A stretch of 17,632 nucleotides of DNA, taken from positions 1 through 17,632 of the forward strand of contig CAZOMR010000036.1 of NCBI GenBank assembly GCA_964580655.1, read 5' to 3'. A program made the translations under genes and the position numbers. The DNA is from CAZOMR01 sp964580655. GTDB lineage: Bacteria; RBG-13-61-14; CAZOMR01. The notes under the pieces are model-generated. The model saw nothing but the letters and a program-made list of their open reading frames with translations, had not been told where the DNA came from and searched no databases. Shown here piece after piece: positions 1 to 7,516 of this stretch (within the stretch, counting starts at the first letter, position 1; the number at the start of each line of letters is the position of its first letter).

Positions 1-29
1 TCAAGAGGAGCCGTATATTTCATGGATAG

Positions 30-53
30 TCACCATTTATGTCGCACACCCTT
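30..53 (+). repeat. Left copy of the window-end inverted repeat
   Basis: A 24-bp segment matches the reverse complement of 17579-17602 at 22 of 24 positions. The core TATGTCGCACACCCTT (38-53) is identical in both copies. The only mismatches are a two-base T/A change just after TCACC. The two copies point in opposite directions at the extreme ends of the window. No transposase is visible, so the element type is not determined. A dispersed short repeat, or the end of a small mobile element at which assembly stopped, would both fit. Confidence 0.75.
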
Positions 54-89
54 CTTCTTTAACCTGCTTGCGAATCAAGGTGAGGTATG

Positions 90-114
90 TTAGCTTAATT
101 TTCCATTCAGCTAA
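90..114 (+). promoter_or_regulatory. Small inverted repeat just before the purE ribosome site
   Basis: TTAGCT (90-95) and AGCTAA (109-114) can pair around a 13-nt loop, ending 2 nt before the Shine-Dalgarno site. It could influence purE translation, but a 6-bp stem is weak and may be chance. I see no recognisable purine riboswitch in the short leader. Confidence 0.25.
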
Positions 115-116
115 AG

Positions 117-122
117 AGGAGG
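117..122 (+). promoter_or_regulatory. Shine-Dalgarno site that decides the purE start
   Basis: AGGAGG lies 7 nt upstream of the ATG at 130 but only 1 nt upstream of the ATG at 124. Spacing therefore favours ATG 130 as the true start. Confidence 0.75.
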
Positions 123-129
123 GATGGAT

Positions 130-657
130 ATGTCTCAACCTGTGGTTGGTGTTGTGATGGGCAGTGATTCGGATGAGAAGGTGATGGAAAAATGCGCGGA
201 GGTGCTCAGGATTTTTGGTATTCCCCATGAGATGACCATCGCAAGCGCACACCGGTCCCCGGATAGGGTGCGGGAGTATGCCTTGAAGGCAAGCGACCGT
301 GGCCTGAAGCTGATCATTGCCGGTGCAGGAGGAGCCGCACATCTCGCTGGAGTGATAGCCTCGCATACGGACATTCCGGTTATAGGTGTGCCACTGGCTT
401 CAGGGCCGCTTCTCGGAATAGACGCGCTCCTTGCCACCACACAGATGCCTGCCGGGGTGCCTGTGGCATGCGTTGGCGTGGGGGAACCAGGAGCGCGGAA
501 TGCGGCTGTCCTTGCCGCTAGAATACTATCCCTCAATGACCGGGGTCTGGCCATGCGCCTGAGAGAATATCGCAAGGCCCTTTCCGCTGGCGTGGAAGAA
601 AAGGCAAGAAGGCTCAAGGCCAGAAAAAAGACAGATACGAGGAAGCGGAAGAGATGA
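130..657 (+). CDS. purE: 5-(carboxyamino)imidazole ribonucleotide mutase PurE
   Basis: PurE makes 4-carboxy-AIR in de novo purine synthesis, in the cytosol. The protein, 175 aa from ATG 130, has the family motifs in order: GSDSD near residues 11-15, SAHRSP at 39-44 with the family's conserved His at 41, and GAGGAAHLAG at about 66-74. The pattern GVPLASGPLLGIDALLATTQMPAGVPVA follows in overlapping form and matches class I PurE. The usual HLPG reads HLAG here. A strongly basic tail of about 18 residues (rich in K and R) extends past the normal core and is not explained. ATG 124 is in frame, but the Shine-Dalgarno spacing favours 130. The stop overlaps the next start by 4 bp (ATGA), so translation is probably coupled. 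No purK is beside it. Confidence 0.95.
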   Translation: MSQPVVGVVMGSDSDEKVMEKCAEVLRIFGIPHEMTIASAHRSPDRVREYALKASDRGLKLIIAGAGGAAHLAGVIASHTDIPVIGVPLASGPLLGIDALLATTQMPAGVPVACVGVGEPGARNAAVLAARILSLNDRGLAMRLREYRKALSAGVEEKARRLKARKKTDTRKRKR

Positions 658-1562
658 ACGCGTTTGCCGAGTGCATCCCGTGTCTCTTGCGGCTCGCGCT
701 GACCACTGCGCGGGCCACAGGGTGTGATGAGCCAGGAAAGATAAAAGCGGTGAAGATCGCGCTTGATCTATTGAGCAGGATAGACCTGAACCGCCCTCCG
801 CCTATGATCGCGGCCGACTTTCTCCCGGAGGTTAACAGGGCTCTTGGTATGGAGGACCCTTTTCTCGAGCTCAAGCAGGCGTCAAATCAGGGCGCGAAAA
901 GGGTTTGCGAGAGATGGGCAGAACCATATCTTAAAGAGGCTGGTGATGATAAAGACCGTCTTATGAGGGCTATCCGGATCAGCATAGCTGGCAACATCAT
1001 AGACTTTGCCATCATTGACGAGGCTTCCTGGGAGGATAAGATTCCGGACTTGCTCAAGACCGAGTTCTCGATCCTTGACATGGAAGCACTTGAACAAGCC
1101 CTTGAACAAAGCGGGTCAATACTCTTTCTCGCTGACAACGCGGGCGAGATCGTGTTTGACAGGTATCTGCTGAGAGAGTTTTCGAATCGAGGAAAAGAGA
1201 TAAAGGTGGCGGTGAAAGGCGGCCCGGCACTGAATGATGCACTTGTGGCGGATGCCAGGATGGCCGGGCTGAACCGTATGCCGGGACTTGAGATCATAAC
1301 CACCGGGGCGGCAAAAATGGGAATAGACCTTGCATCATCAAGCCCGGAATTTCAAGAGGTGTTCTCGAGCGCGGACATGATAGTGAGCAAGGGGCAGGCC
1401 AATTTTGAATGCCTGGGAGAGTTAGGTGGAAACATCTTTTTCCTGACATTGATCAAGTGCCGGGCACTGGCCGAGCCCCTCGGGGTAAAGGAAGGCCACG
1501 CAATACTTGTGCGCGGAAGGAAAAGAGACGAGGACTTCCATAACCTGGTATTGAGCCGGTGA
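654..1562 (+). CDS. DUF89-family damage-control phosphatase (ARMT1-like)
   Basis: A 302-aa DUF89 protein. Characterised family members are metal-dependent phosphatases that remove reactive or surplus phospho-metabolites such as sugar phosphates. Visible signatures are an N-terminal CxxC (C7, C10, in CIPCLLR), the metal-site motif DNAGE at 161-165, GGPALND at 189-195, and SKGQANFE at 245-252. A CxxC N-terminus is typical of the shorter prokaryotic subfamily. The start ATG at 654 overlaps the purE stop, and its own stop overlaps the next gene's GTG start. Placement in a purine and tRNA-modification operon suggests cleanup of phosphorylated intermediates. The exact substrate cannot be read from the sequence. 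Confidence 0.88.
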   Translation: MNAFAECIPCLLRLALTTARATGCDEPGKIKAVKIALDLLSRIDLNRPPPMIAADFLPEVNRALGMEDPFLELKQASNQGAKRVCERWAEPYLKEAGDDKDRLMRAIRISIAGNIIDFAIIDEASWEDKIPDLLKTEFSILDMEALEQALEQSGSILFLADNAGEIVFDRYLLREFSNRGKEIKVAVKGGPALNDALVADARMAGLNRMPGLEIITTGAAKMGIDLASSSPEFQEVFSSADMIVSKGQANFECLGELGGNIFFLTLIKCRALAEPLGVKEGHAILVRGRKRDEDFHNLVLSR

Positions 1563-2182
1563 CTGAAATAATATTGATGGACAGGGACAATCCTGGCCCG
1601 GAGATACACCGGGCGATTGAGGTCCTTGAGGCTGGCGGTGTTGTTTCTTATCCTACGGAGACACTTTACGGGCTGGGAGCGGATGCGCGCAAGGAAGCCG
1701 CGGTGGCTAGGGTGCGAGGGATCAAGGGCAGGAACTCTAACGACCCTGTCTCGGTCATTGCGGCAGACCTGGAGATGACACGGGAATGGGTGGAGATGAA
1801 TGATCTTGCCGAGAGACTTGCCGGGCGGTTCTGGCCAGGGCCTTTGACCCTGATCCTGCCTTTGCGCGCGCGGGTTCGTAAATACCTCATTGGGTCAGCC
1901 GAAGGGCTGGGAATCCGTGTTCCGGGTCTGGCCTCGGCAAGAAGGCTGTGCTCGGAACTGGGAGCGCCGATAACTTCCACAAGCGCAAACCCGGCTCACG
2001 AAGAAAACCTGCTTACTGCTTTAGAAATTGAAGGGTCTCTCGGGGGGGAGCTTGACCTTATCCTGGATGCCGGACGGCTTGAACCCAATTCTGGCTCTAC
2101 AGTGCTGGATTTGCTCCGCGAGCCTCCTTGCGTCTTGCGGGAAGGCGTTATACCCTCCGGGGAGTTGTTGAAATTTACTTGA
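1559..2182 (+). CDS. Sua5/YciO/YrdC family L-threonylcarbamoyladenylate synthase
   Basis: This enzyme makes threonylcarbamoyl-AMP from threonine, bicarbonate and ATP, the first step of t6A modification at position 37 of ANN-decoding tRNAs. The 207-aa protein shows PTETLYGLGADA (32-43), IKGR at 55-58 in the nucleotide-binding segment, GPLTLILP, GIRVPG, and TSTSAN near 139-144. Its length fits the single-domain TsaC/YrdC type rather than the longer Sua5 with an extra C-terminal domain. The start is a GTG overlapping the DUF89 stop (GTGA). An in-frame ATG at 1577 is the alternative and would drop six residues. The YrdC-like fold is clear. Assignment to TsaC rather than the YciO branch is likely but less certain. 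Confidence 0.9.
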   Translation: MTEIILMDRDNPGPEIHRAIEVLEAGGVVSYPTETLYGLGADARKEAAVARVRGIKGRNSNDPVSVIAADLEMTREWVEMNDLAERLAGRFWPGPLTLILPLRARVRKYLIGSAEGLGIRVPGLASARRLCSELGAPITSTSANPAHEENLLTALEIEGSLGGELDLILDAGRLEPNSGSTVLDLLREPPCVLREGVIPSGELLKFT

Positions 2183-2201
2183 TTCTTTCGGATGTCGAGC
2201 C

Positions 2202-3518
2202 ATGGTAGAAATCGCACCATTTAGAGGACTACGATACAACCTGGAAAAAATCGAGAGGTTGGAACAGGTAATGGCTCCTCCATACGATGTGATCAACCCC
2301 GAGATGAGGGACTCTCTTTATGAGCTTTCACCTTATAATGTCATCCGGCTGATCCTTGGAAAAGACGAAGCAAAGGACGGGCCCAGGAACAATCGCTACA
2401 CGCGCGCGGCTGAGACTTTCAAGACATGGCAGGAACAAGAGATATTGATCCGGGATAAAGAGCCCGCGATCTACGCCTATTACCACGAATTCGATAGAAA
2501 AATATCCGGCCGGATAAAGCGGGCCTCGCGCAAGGGTTTTGTGGCCCGGCTCAAGCTCTCGTCCTATCAGGACGGGATAGTGCTCCCGCATGAACGCACC
2601 TTGCGCGGGCCTAAAGAGGATCGGCTTCTTCTGATCCGGCACTGCCGGGCGAATTTTAGCCAGGCATTCTGCCTTTTTCAGGAAAAGAAACACACGATTT
2701 ATTCAATAATAGACAATGAGGTCCAATCGCAAGACCCTCTGCAATTTCTTGATCAACAGGGAGTTCGCCATTCCCTCTGGCCCATCACCAGACAATCAGT
2801 GATCAACCGGATCATCAAGCTCATGAAGCCAAAGCCAGTGGTCATCGCGGACGGGCATCACCGCTACGAGACCGGGCTCAACTACCTCCGTCACCTGGAG
2901 GCCAAACTCCCGCTACTCGTTGGAAGCGCAGGGTATATCACGACTTATTTTACCGAGGCGAGCGATCCCGGACTCGTGCTCCATCCATATCACAGGATAA
3001 TCAGAAATCTTCCCAAAAGCAGATTTCGAGGCCTGGCTAAAAAGCTTGCCGAGTTTTTAAATGTTGAAAAATCTCATGACTCGCCTCTGGCCGCAGGCCA
3101 GTTCCGAGCGAGATTCATGGAAAAACTCGCAGAATTGGGCAGTAACCAGCCGGCCTTCGGCATGGCGGACCTGGAAAAAGGCGAGGGCTATTTCTTAACA
3201 CTTAAACACGGGAGCTGGAGCGGGTCGGAGAGCCCTTCATTGGATGTTATCATACTTGAGGAACTGATCCTGAAGGAGATCCTCCGGATACCTGCCAAAG
3301 CCCTGTTTGAGGCAAAACATGTTATTTATGAAACGGATTACGACCAGGCCGTGGAGAGCGCGCAGGCCGATCAGGCGCAGATGATCTTCTTCATGAATCC
3401 AATACCAGTTCAACAGGTGATGGAAAGAGCGCTCAGCCACAGGGTCATGCCGGAGAAATCAACATATTTCTACCCGAAACTTGCAAGCGGGCTCGTGATG
3501 AACCTGCTTGATGATTGA
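2202..3518 (+). CDS. DUF1015 family protein
   Basis: A 438-aa protein of the DUF1015 family, whose biochemical role is not established. It begins with the family pattern IAPFRGLRYN and a following APPYDV near residues 25-29, and it carries the hallmark DGHHRYETGL around residue 217. The charged HH-R-YE cluster looks like an active or binding site. It lies 19 bp after the YrdC gene in the same direction and is probably the last gene of that operon. The Shine-Dalgarno site is weak. There is no signal peptide or membrane segment, so it is probably cytosolic. I do not assign a reaction. Confidence 0.85.
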   Translation: MVEIAPFRGLRYNLEKIERLEQVMAPPYDVINPEMRDSLYELSPYNVIRLILGKDEAKDGPRNNRYTRAAETFKTWQEQEILIRDKEPAIYAYYHEFDRKISGRIKRASRKGFVARLKLSSYQDGIVLPHERTLRGPKEDRLLLIRHCRANFSQAFCLFQEKKHTIYSIIDNEVQSQDPLQFLDQQGVRHSLWPITRQSVINRIIKLMKPKPVVIADGHHRYETGLNYLRHLEAKLPLLVGSAGYITTYFTEASDPGLVLHPYHRIIRNLPKSRFRGLAKKLAEFLNVEKSHDSPLAAGQFRARFMEKLAELGSNQPAFGMADLEKGEGYFLTLKHGSWSGSESPSLDVIILEELILKEILRIPAKALFEAKHVIYETDYDQAVESAQADQAQMIFFMNPIPVQQVMERALSHRVMPEKSTYFYPKLASGLVMNLLDD

Positions 3519-3602
3519 AATCCATGAAAATAATTACAAATTCTCCCTCGGCACTCCATGATTTTACGATAAAATGTTAAATAGCAGGCAGGGTTCCAGG
3601 AC

Positions 3603-5375
3603 TTGAGCAGTAATCAATCCCAATTCCCGCCCACGGTCCACGGGGCCGGGAAGAAGTCTAAATTATCGAGAAACATCGGCTTGCTTATGGCCGGATTCCT
3701 TTTCGCATTTGCCTATTTTAACGGCTATCTCTGGCTTTCAGGGTTGGTGCCAGAAGGTCAATTCACCAGATTCCTCTTTCAGGTCCAGCCGCCTGCGCTA
3801 TTGTATCTTCTCGTCATGCCTCTTGGAATCCGCTGGCTTAACCAGTCGCGGCTTGTGGTTCATGCGCTCAAACGCGGAAATGAGGTTCCGGATCAAATAA
3901 TCCAGTCAGGCCAGGAAGGAATCATAGGGTTACCCCAAAAAATGGCGGCCGCTTTTGTCATCTTTACCATAGCTGTATCCGCAACAACCGGCACACTGTT
4001 TATTTTGATCTTATCCGCTCCTCTCTCAAGAGCCCTGATCTTATCTGTCTTGAATCTCTTCACCGGGATAATCGTTGCATGGGGTCTGTATTTCGGAGTA
4101 AAGATACTTTCCCGCGATAACGCCACACGGCTGATGCATGAGATAAGGCTCCGAGGACTTCCCCGCCACGGCCGGCCATTCCCACTTTCCGTAAAGGTCT
4201 TTACCGGGATTTTTATCCTGGTTTTCTATCTGCTCAGCCTTTTTGCTGTCATGATTCATTTCAGGGGGAATCAGGGAATTCCTTTTGGCACCACCCTTTA
4301 CATCTTTCTGGTAGGAGGATCTGTGTGCCTGATATTCGCCTGGTTTTTAACGAACGACCTCGTATATTCGGTCAGCGGTCTAAACAGATTCGTAAGCGAG
4401 GTCGCGGCTGGAAACTTCGAGGCCGAGTGCCGTTTCATCACAGAGGATGAGCTCGGAGAGGTCGGATTTGCCGCCTTGCAGATGGCCCGGAACCTGACCG
4501 GCACGTGGCAGAGAGCCACGGAATTGATGGAGAAAATGCTGAACACGGCGCGCCAACTGGAAGAGGCGGTGAAAAGTGGTCTGGCAGAATCAAGGGAACA
4601 GGCTTCAAGGGCTTTGGAGCAATCCACTACCATCAATGAGGTTAGTGTCACCGCGGAGGAAGTGGCCATGACCGGCCGGAACATCTCCCAGCGCATCCAG
4701 GGCGTAGCGGAGTTGAGCAGGGAGACACTCCAGTCATGCCGCCGTGGCCAGGAGAGCTCTCAAAGGGCTGGCAAGGCCATTGATCAGCTCCAGGAGCACC
4801 AGTCCGCATTACAGCAGGAGCTTGAATCTCTGCTCCAGCGTTCATCGCGCATACAGGACATCGTATCCCTGATAGATGGAGTGGCGGAGCAGGTGGATAT
4901 GCTCGCTTTGAACGCGGCGCTGGAGGCGGCTGGAGCCGGAGAAGCTGGCAGAAGATTCTCAGTAGTTGCCAAGGAAACGAAAAGGCTTGCGGAGCAGACC
5001 GCGCACGCGGTTTCCGAGGTTCGGGTAATTATCCAGGAAATCCAGGGTGCGGTGAATGAATTCCAGCTAAAGCATGGCCGGGCACTGGATGCGATAGAAC
5101 AGCAGTCCAGCCGGGTTATAGACACCGGCACCGCAATTCACGAGATAGTTGCCCGCATGGAGAGCACGGCGAGCGCGGCAGAACATATCCGCATCGGGTC
5201 CGATGAGCAGGCACACGCTCTGAAAGAGGTTCAGGAAATTCTTTCGGAACTCAACATCTCTGCACGGGGCATTGCAGATGGCTCACGCCATGTTGAAGGT
5301 ATAATGAAGGAAATCTCGACTCTCGCCGCGGAACTAGAATCCGCGGAAAAAGCGGAAAAATCTTTGCAGGAGTAA
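3603..5375 (+). CDS. Methyl-accepting chemotaxis protein with six-TM sensor region
   Basis: A 590-aa transducer that should signal to a CheA/CheW array. About six hydrophobic segments lie at roughly residues 27-48, 57-77, 113-137, 143-166, 198-219 and 228-249, with no sizeable periplasmic ligand domain, so sensing is probably within the membrane. A HAMP-like segment follows (about 250-302, with AAGNFEAE and DELGEVG). A long coiled-coil signalling domain then has its hairpin tip at about 428-462. The tip reads VDMLALNAALEAAGAGEAGRRF, in which the usual QTN and EAARAGE are altered. The start is taken as TTG 3603, because the first ATG (3687) would begin inside the first TM segment and lose the basic KKSKLSR stretch. 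No che or flagellar genes are in the window. Confidence 0.88.
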   Translation: MSSNQSQFPPTVHGAGKKSKLSRNIGLLMAGFLFAFAYFNGYLWLSGLVPEGQFTRFLFQVQPPALLYLLVMPLGIRWLNQSRLVVHALKRGNEVPDQIIQSGQEGIIGLPQKMAAAFVIFTIAVSATTGTLFILILSAPLSRALILSVLNLFTGIIVAWGLYFGVKILSRDNATRLMHEIRLRGLPRHGRPFPLSVKVFTGIFILVFYLLSLFAVMIHFRGNQGIPFGTTLYIFLVGGSVCLIFAWFLTNDLVYSVSGLNRFVSEVAAGNFEAECRFITEDELGEVGFAALQMARNLTGTWQRATELMEKMLNTARQLEEAVKSGLAESREQASRALEQSTTINEVSVTAEEVAMTGRNISQRIQGVAELSRETLQSCRRGQESSQRAGKAIDQLQEHQSALQQELESLLQRSSRIQDIVSLIDGVAEQVDMLALNAALEAAGAGEAGRRFSVVAKETKRLAEQTAHAVSEVRVIIQEIQGAVNEFQLKHGRALDAIEQQSSRVIDTGTAIHEIVARMESTASAAEHIRIGSDEQAHALKEVQEILSELNISARGIADGSRHVEGIMKEISTLAAELESAEKAEKSLQE

Positions 5376-5379
5376 AAAG

Positions 5380-6081
5380 ATGAAGGTCATGGCTGTGGGC
5401 GCGCACCCGGATGACATTGAGATTCTCTGTTCCGGCACACTCTTTCGCTACCGCGAGTCAGGTGATGAGCTCGCGCTTTGCATCGTCACGGACGGCGCCG
5501 CGGGCCATGCGGAGATTCCTTCAGAGGACCTTTCTCGCATCCGCAAACGCGAGGCCGAGGCCGCGGCGGAAATTCTAGGGGCGAAACTTATCTGGCTCGG
5601 GTTGCCTGACGAGCGGCTTTACGACGATGATCCCACGCGCATGATGATGGTTGATGCTGTGCGGGAGGCCAGGCCGGACATTATCATCAGCCATTTCGCC
5701 GAAGACTATCATCACGATCACCGCAGTGTGGCCAGGCTGGTCTATGACGCGTCATTCATCGCATCACTTCCTAATATCCGGACGGCTCATCCGTCGCATG
5801 ATCTTGTGCCTGCGTTTTACGAGATGGACACGCTTGCCGGAGTCGGCTTTTCTCCAGATGAATATGTGGACATCTCGGAAACCCTTTCGCTAAAGCTCAA
5901 GATGCTGTCCTGCCATAAAAGCCAGATCAAATGGCTAAAGGATCACGATCAAATTGACATCATGGATTTCATCACCACGGTGGCCAGGTTTCGGGGACTG
6001 CAGTGCGGTGTGAATTACGCTGAAGCCTTCCGGCTCAAGAAAGCCTGGCCGAGAATTCCCACACGGCGACTCTTGCCATAA
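5380..6081 (+). CDS. PIG-L/LmbE-family zinc-dependent N-deacetylase
   Basis: Family members (MshB, BshB, PIG-L, LmbE) remove N-acyl groups from amino sugars or related compounds using zinc. The 233-aa protein carries AHPDD at 8-12 and HHDH at 111-114. By analogy with MshB the ligands are H9, D12 and H114, and D11 is the catalytic base, so the site looks intact. A strong AGGAG (5368-5372) inside the end of the preceding chemoreceptor gene sits 7 nt from the ATG, and the two genes are 4 bp apart, suggesting coupling. It is followed after 10 bp by the M24-like gene. The length fits BshB1-like enzymes, but no bacillithiol partner genes (bshA, bshC) are here, so the substrate is unknown. Confidence 0.9.
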   Translation: MKVMAVGAHPDDIEILCSGTLFRYRESGDELALCIVTDGAAGHAEIPSEDLSRIRKREAEAAAEILGAKLIWLGLPDERLYDDDPTRMMMVDAVREARPDIIISHFAEDYHHDHRSVARLVYDASFIASLPNIRTAHPSHDLVPAFYEMDTLAGVGFSPDEYVDISETLSLKLKMLSCHKSQIKWLKDHDQIDIMDFITTVARFRGLQCGVNYAEAFRLKKAWPRIPTRRLLP

Positions 6082-6091
6082 GGATGACAGG

Positions 6092-7444
6092 ATGGAGCGC
6101 AAGCGGGTTCGGCAGTTGAGAAAAGAGTTCTCCCTCGTTGAAAAAATCCTTGCGGAATTCGAGCCGGTGGACAGGGGCTTCGGTATATCTACCCGGGAGT
6201 TTAAGGCCAGACAGAAAAAGACATGCGAAGCCATCGCGGAAAAGGGCTTTGAGGTCGGCCTTGTCTTCAGCGATGAGCATTACTGCGGGGATGTGCCATA
6301 TCTCGGGGGAAACACCAATATCTCCATCGAACAGGTGGCCGGGGTTATTGGCAAGAGAGGATTCCATATCGTGGCCGGGCTTGAGGGGGGATACATCGCG
6401 GAGCAGTTGGCTCCGAGGGCCGGGGCACAGGTGCACAAGGTTGAAATCCTCAAGCTGGCTGACGAGGATTATCCCATCAAGGCCGAGAGGCTTGAGGATG
6501 TGATTGATGCCGCGGCCGGCCACAAGGTTGATCGGATAGCAATCCTCACGCCCAGGCAGGTTATCCCGGCCGCTCTCGTCTCTTACCTTGAGAAACTTTA
6601 TACCCGGGAAAATGTCGTGGACCTGCAGGAGGTCTATTACCGGATCAAGTATGAAAAGTCGGACCACGAGATGCGCCTGATAGAGGATGCTTCCCGGATC
6701 GCGGACGCGATGATGCGGGCCATGCTTTGTGTGATCAAGCCCGGTATGCTTGAGACCGAGGTCGCTGCCTGGGCCGCATTTGTCGGCAGGACACTGGGTG
6801 CTGAAGGCGACGGCTTCAAGATCATGGTCGGATCAGACACGGCCAACCGCACCTTGATCGGGAAGGCACTGAACCGGCCTATCAAGGAAGACGCCTTTGT
6901 CCACCTAGGGGTCTCTCCCCAGCGGGACGGGTTGACTTCATGCATCCGCAGGAGCATCGTGGCCCATGCAGAGCGGAAGAATTTGACCGATGATCAGAAA
7001 TTCTGGTTCGAACTGGTGGAGGAAGGATACAAGGTCGGATATGAGGCTTACTGCCGCGTGGCACGCGAGAACCTGCCTGCAAAAATCCAGGAGCAGGCTC
7101 TTCTGGATTACTTTGCATCCAGGTCCGAGCTTGTATCAAAAAAGATTGGAAAAAAGATTGACCTCGCTTCGCTCAAGCCCTACACCGGCACGCACAACTC
7201 CGGCTATACCGAGTGCCAGGAATTCTTCGGCGCCATCACCCTGGATTCCGATGAACCGCTTGGAGATCAGATCGTGACAATGCTTGATGTGGCCCTGAGG
7301 GGATTCGGGGATAGCTGGAGCGAGGTCATCATCCCTGGATTCGACTTCCTGGTGATCGAGAACACGCTTGGAAAATACGGCCCGAAAGTGAAAACCCTGA
7401 ACGCCATTCCGCTCTTCGTGCAAGAGCTTATAGGGGTTGCGTGA
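6092..7444 (+). CDS. M24 (aminopeptidase P/creatinase-fold) protein with altered metal site
   Basis: A 450-aa protein with an N-terminal creatinase-like domain (about 30-190) and a C-terminal pita-bread domain. The linker pattern YRIKYEKSDHEMRLIEDASRI is typical of aminopeptidase P relatives (shown here across its overlapping halves, near 185-207). Standard M24 enzymes hold two metals with D, D, H, E and E. Here the segment matching D-x-G reads H271-L-G273, and the segment matching G-Y-x-S-D-x-x-R reads GLTSCIRR, putting C284 at the second Asp. H368 (GTHNSG), E374 or E377, and E423 (VIENTLG) remain. It may be catalytically inactive, use another metal geometry, or catalyse a non-peptidase reaction. 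An AAGGA 7 nt upstream supports the start. It is tightly linked to the deacetylase. Confidence 0.8.
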   Translation: MERKRVRQLRKEFSLVEKILAEFEPVDRGFGISTREFKARQKKTCEAIAEKGFEVGLVFSDEHYCGDVPYLGGNTNISIEQVAGVIGKRGFHIVAGLEGGYIAEQLAPRAGAQVHKVEILKLADEDYPIKAERLEDVIDAAAGHKVDRIAILTPRQVIPAALVSYLEKLYTRENVVDLQEVYYRIKYEKSDHEMRLIEDASRIADAMMRAMLCVIKPGMLETEVAAWAAFVGRTLGAEGDGFKIMVGSDTANRTLIGKALNRPIKEDAFVHLGVSPQRDGLTSCIRRSIVAHAERKNLTDDQKFWFELVEEGYKVGYEAYCRVARENLPAKIQEQALLDYFASRSELVSKKIGKKIDLASLKPYTGTHNSGYTECQEFFGAITLDSDEPLGDQIVTMLDVALRGFGDSWSEVIIPGFDFLVIENTLGKYGPKVKTLNAIPLFVQELIGVA

Positions 7445-7453
7445 TTATGAGGG

Positions 7454-7480
7454 TTGATGTCATGAAATCTGCGGTATAAT
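7454..7480 (+). promoter_or_regulatory. Possible sigma-70 promoter before the flavoprotein gene
   Basis: A perfect TATAAT (7475-7480) is preceded by TTGATG (7454-7459) with a short 15-nt spacer. It lies 36 bp before the ATG at 7517, in the only sizeable gap (72 bp) of this gene run. The short spacer keeps confidence moderate. Confidence 0.4.
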
Positions 7481-7516
7481 CAAGCTTGAGGATAGTCAGG
7501 CATTAAAGGAGGACCC

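Noticed and set aside
1..23. Possible - strand gene starting at 23 and leaving the window
   Set aside because: Only seven full codons (MKYTAPL) are visible, too little to support a gene.
135..617. 160-codon open frame on the - strand
   Set aside because: It is antisense to purE, whose protein matches its family from end to end. The antisense product is low-complexity and looks like a codon-bias shadow.
3565..3575. TACGATAAAAT resembling a sigma-28 or sigma-70 -10 box before the chemoreceptor
   Set aside because: No matching -35 element is found at the required distance for either sigma factor, although a promoter for this gene is expected nearby.
5343..5361. Tandem GCGGAAAAA repeat at the end of the chemoreceptor gene
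   Set aside because: Two short copies encode a Lys/Glu-rich tail and are readily explained by coding composition.
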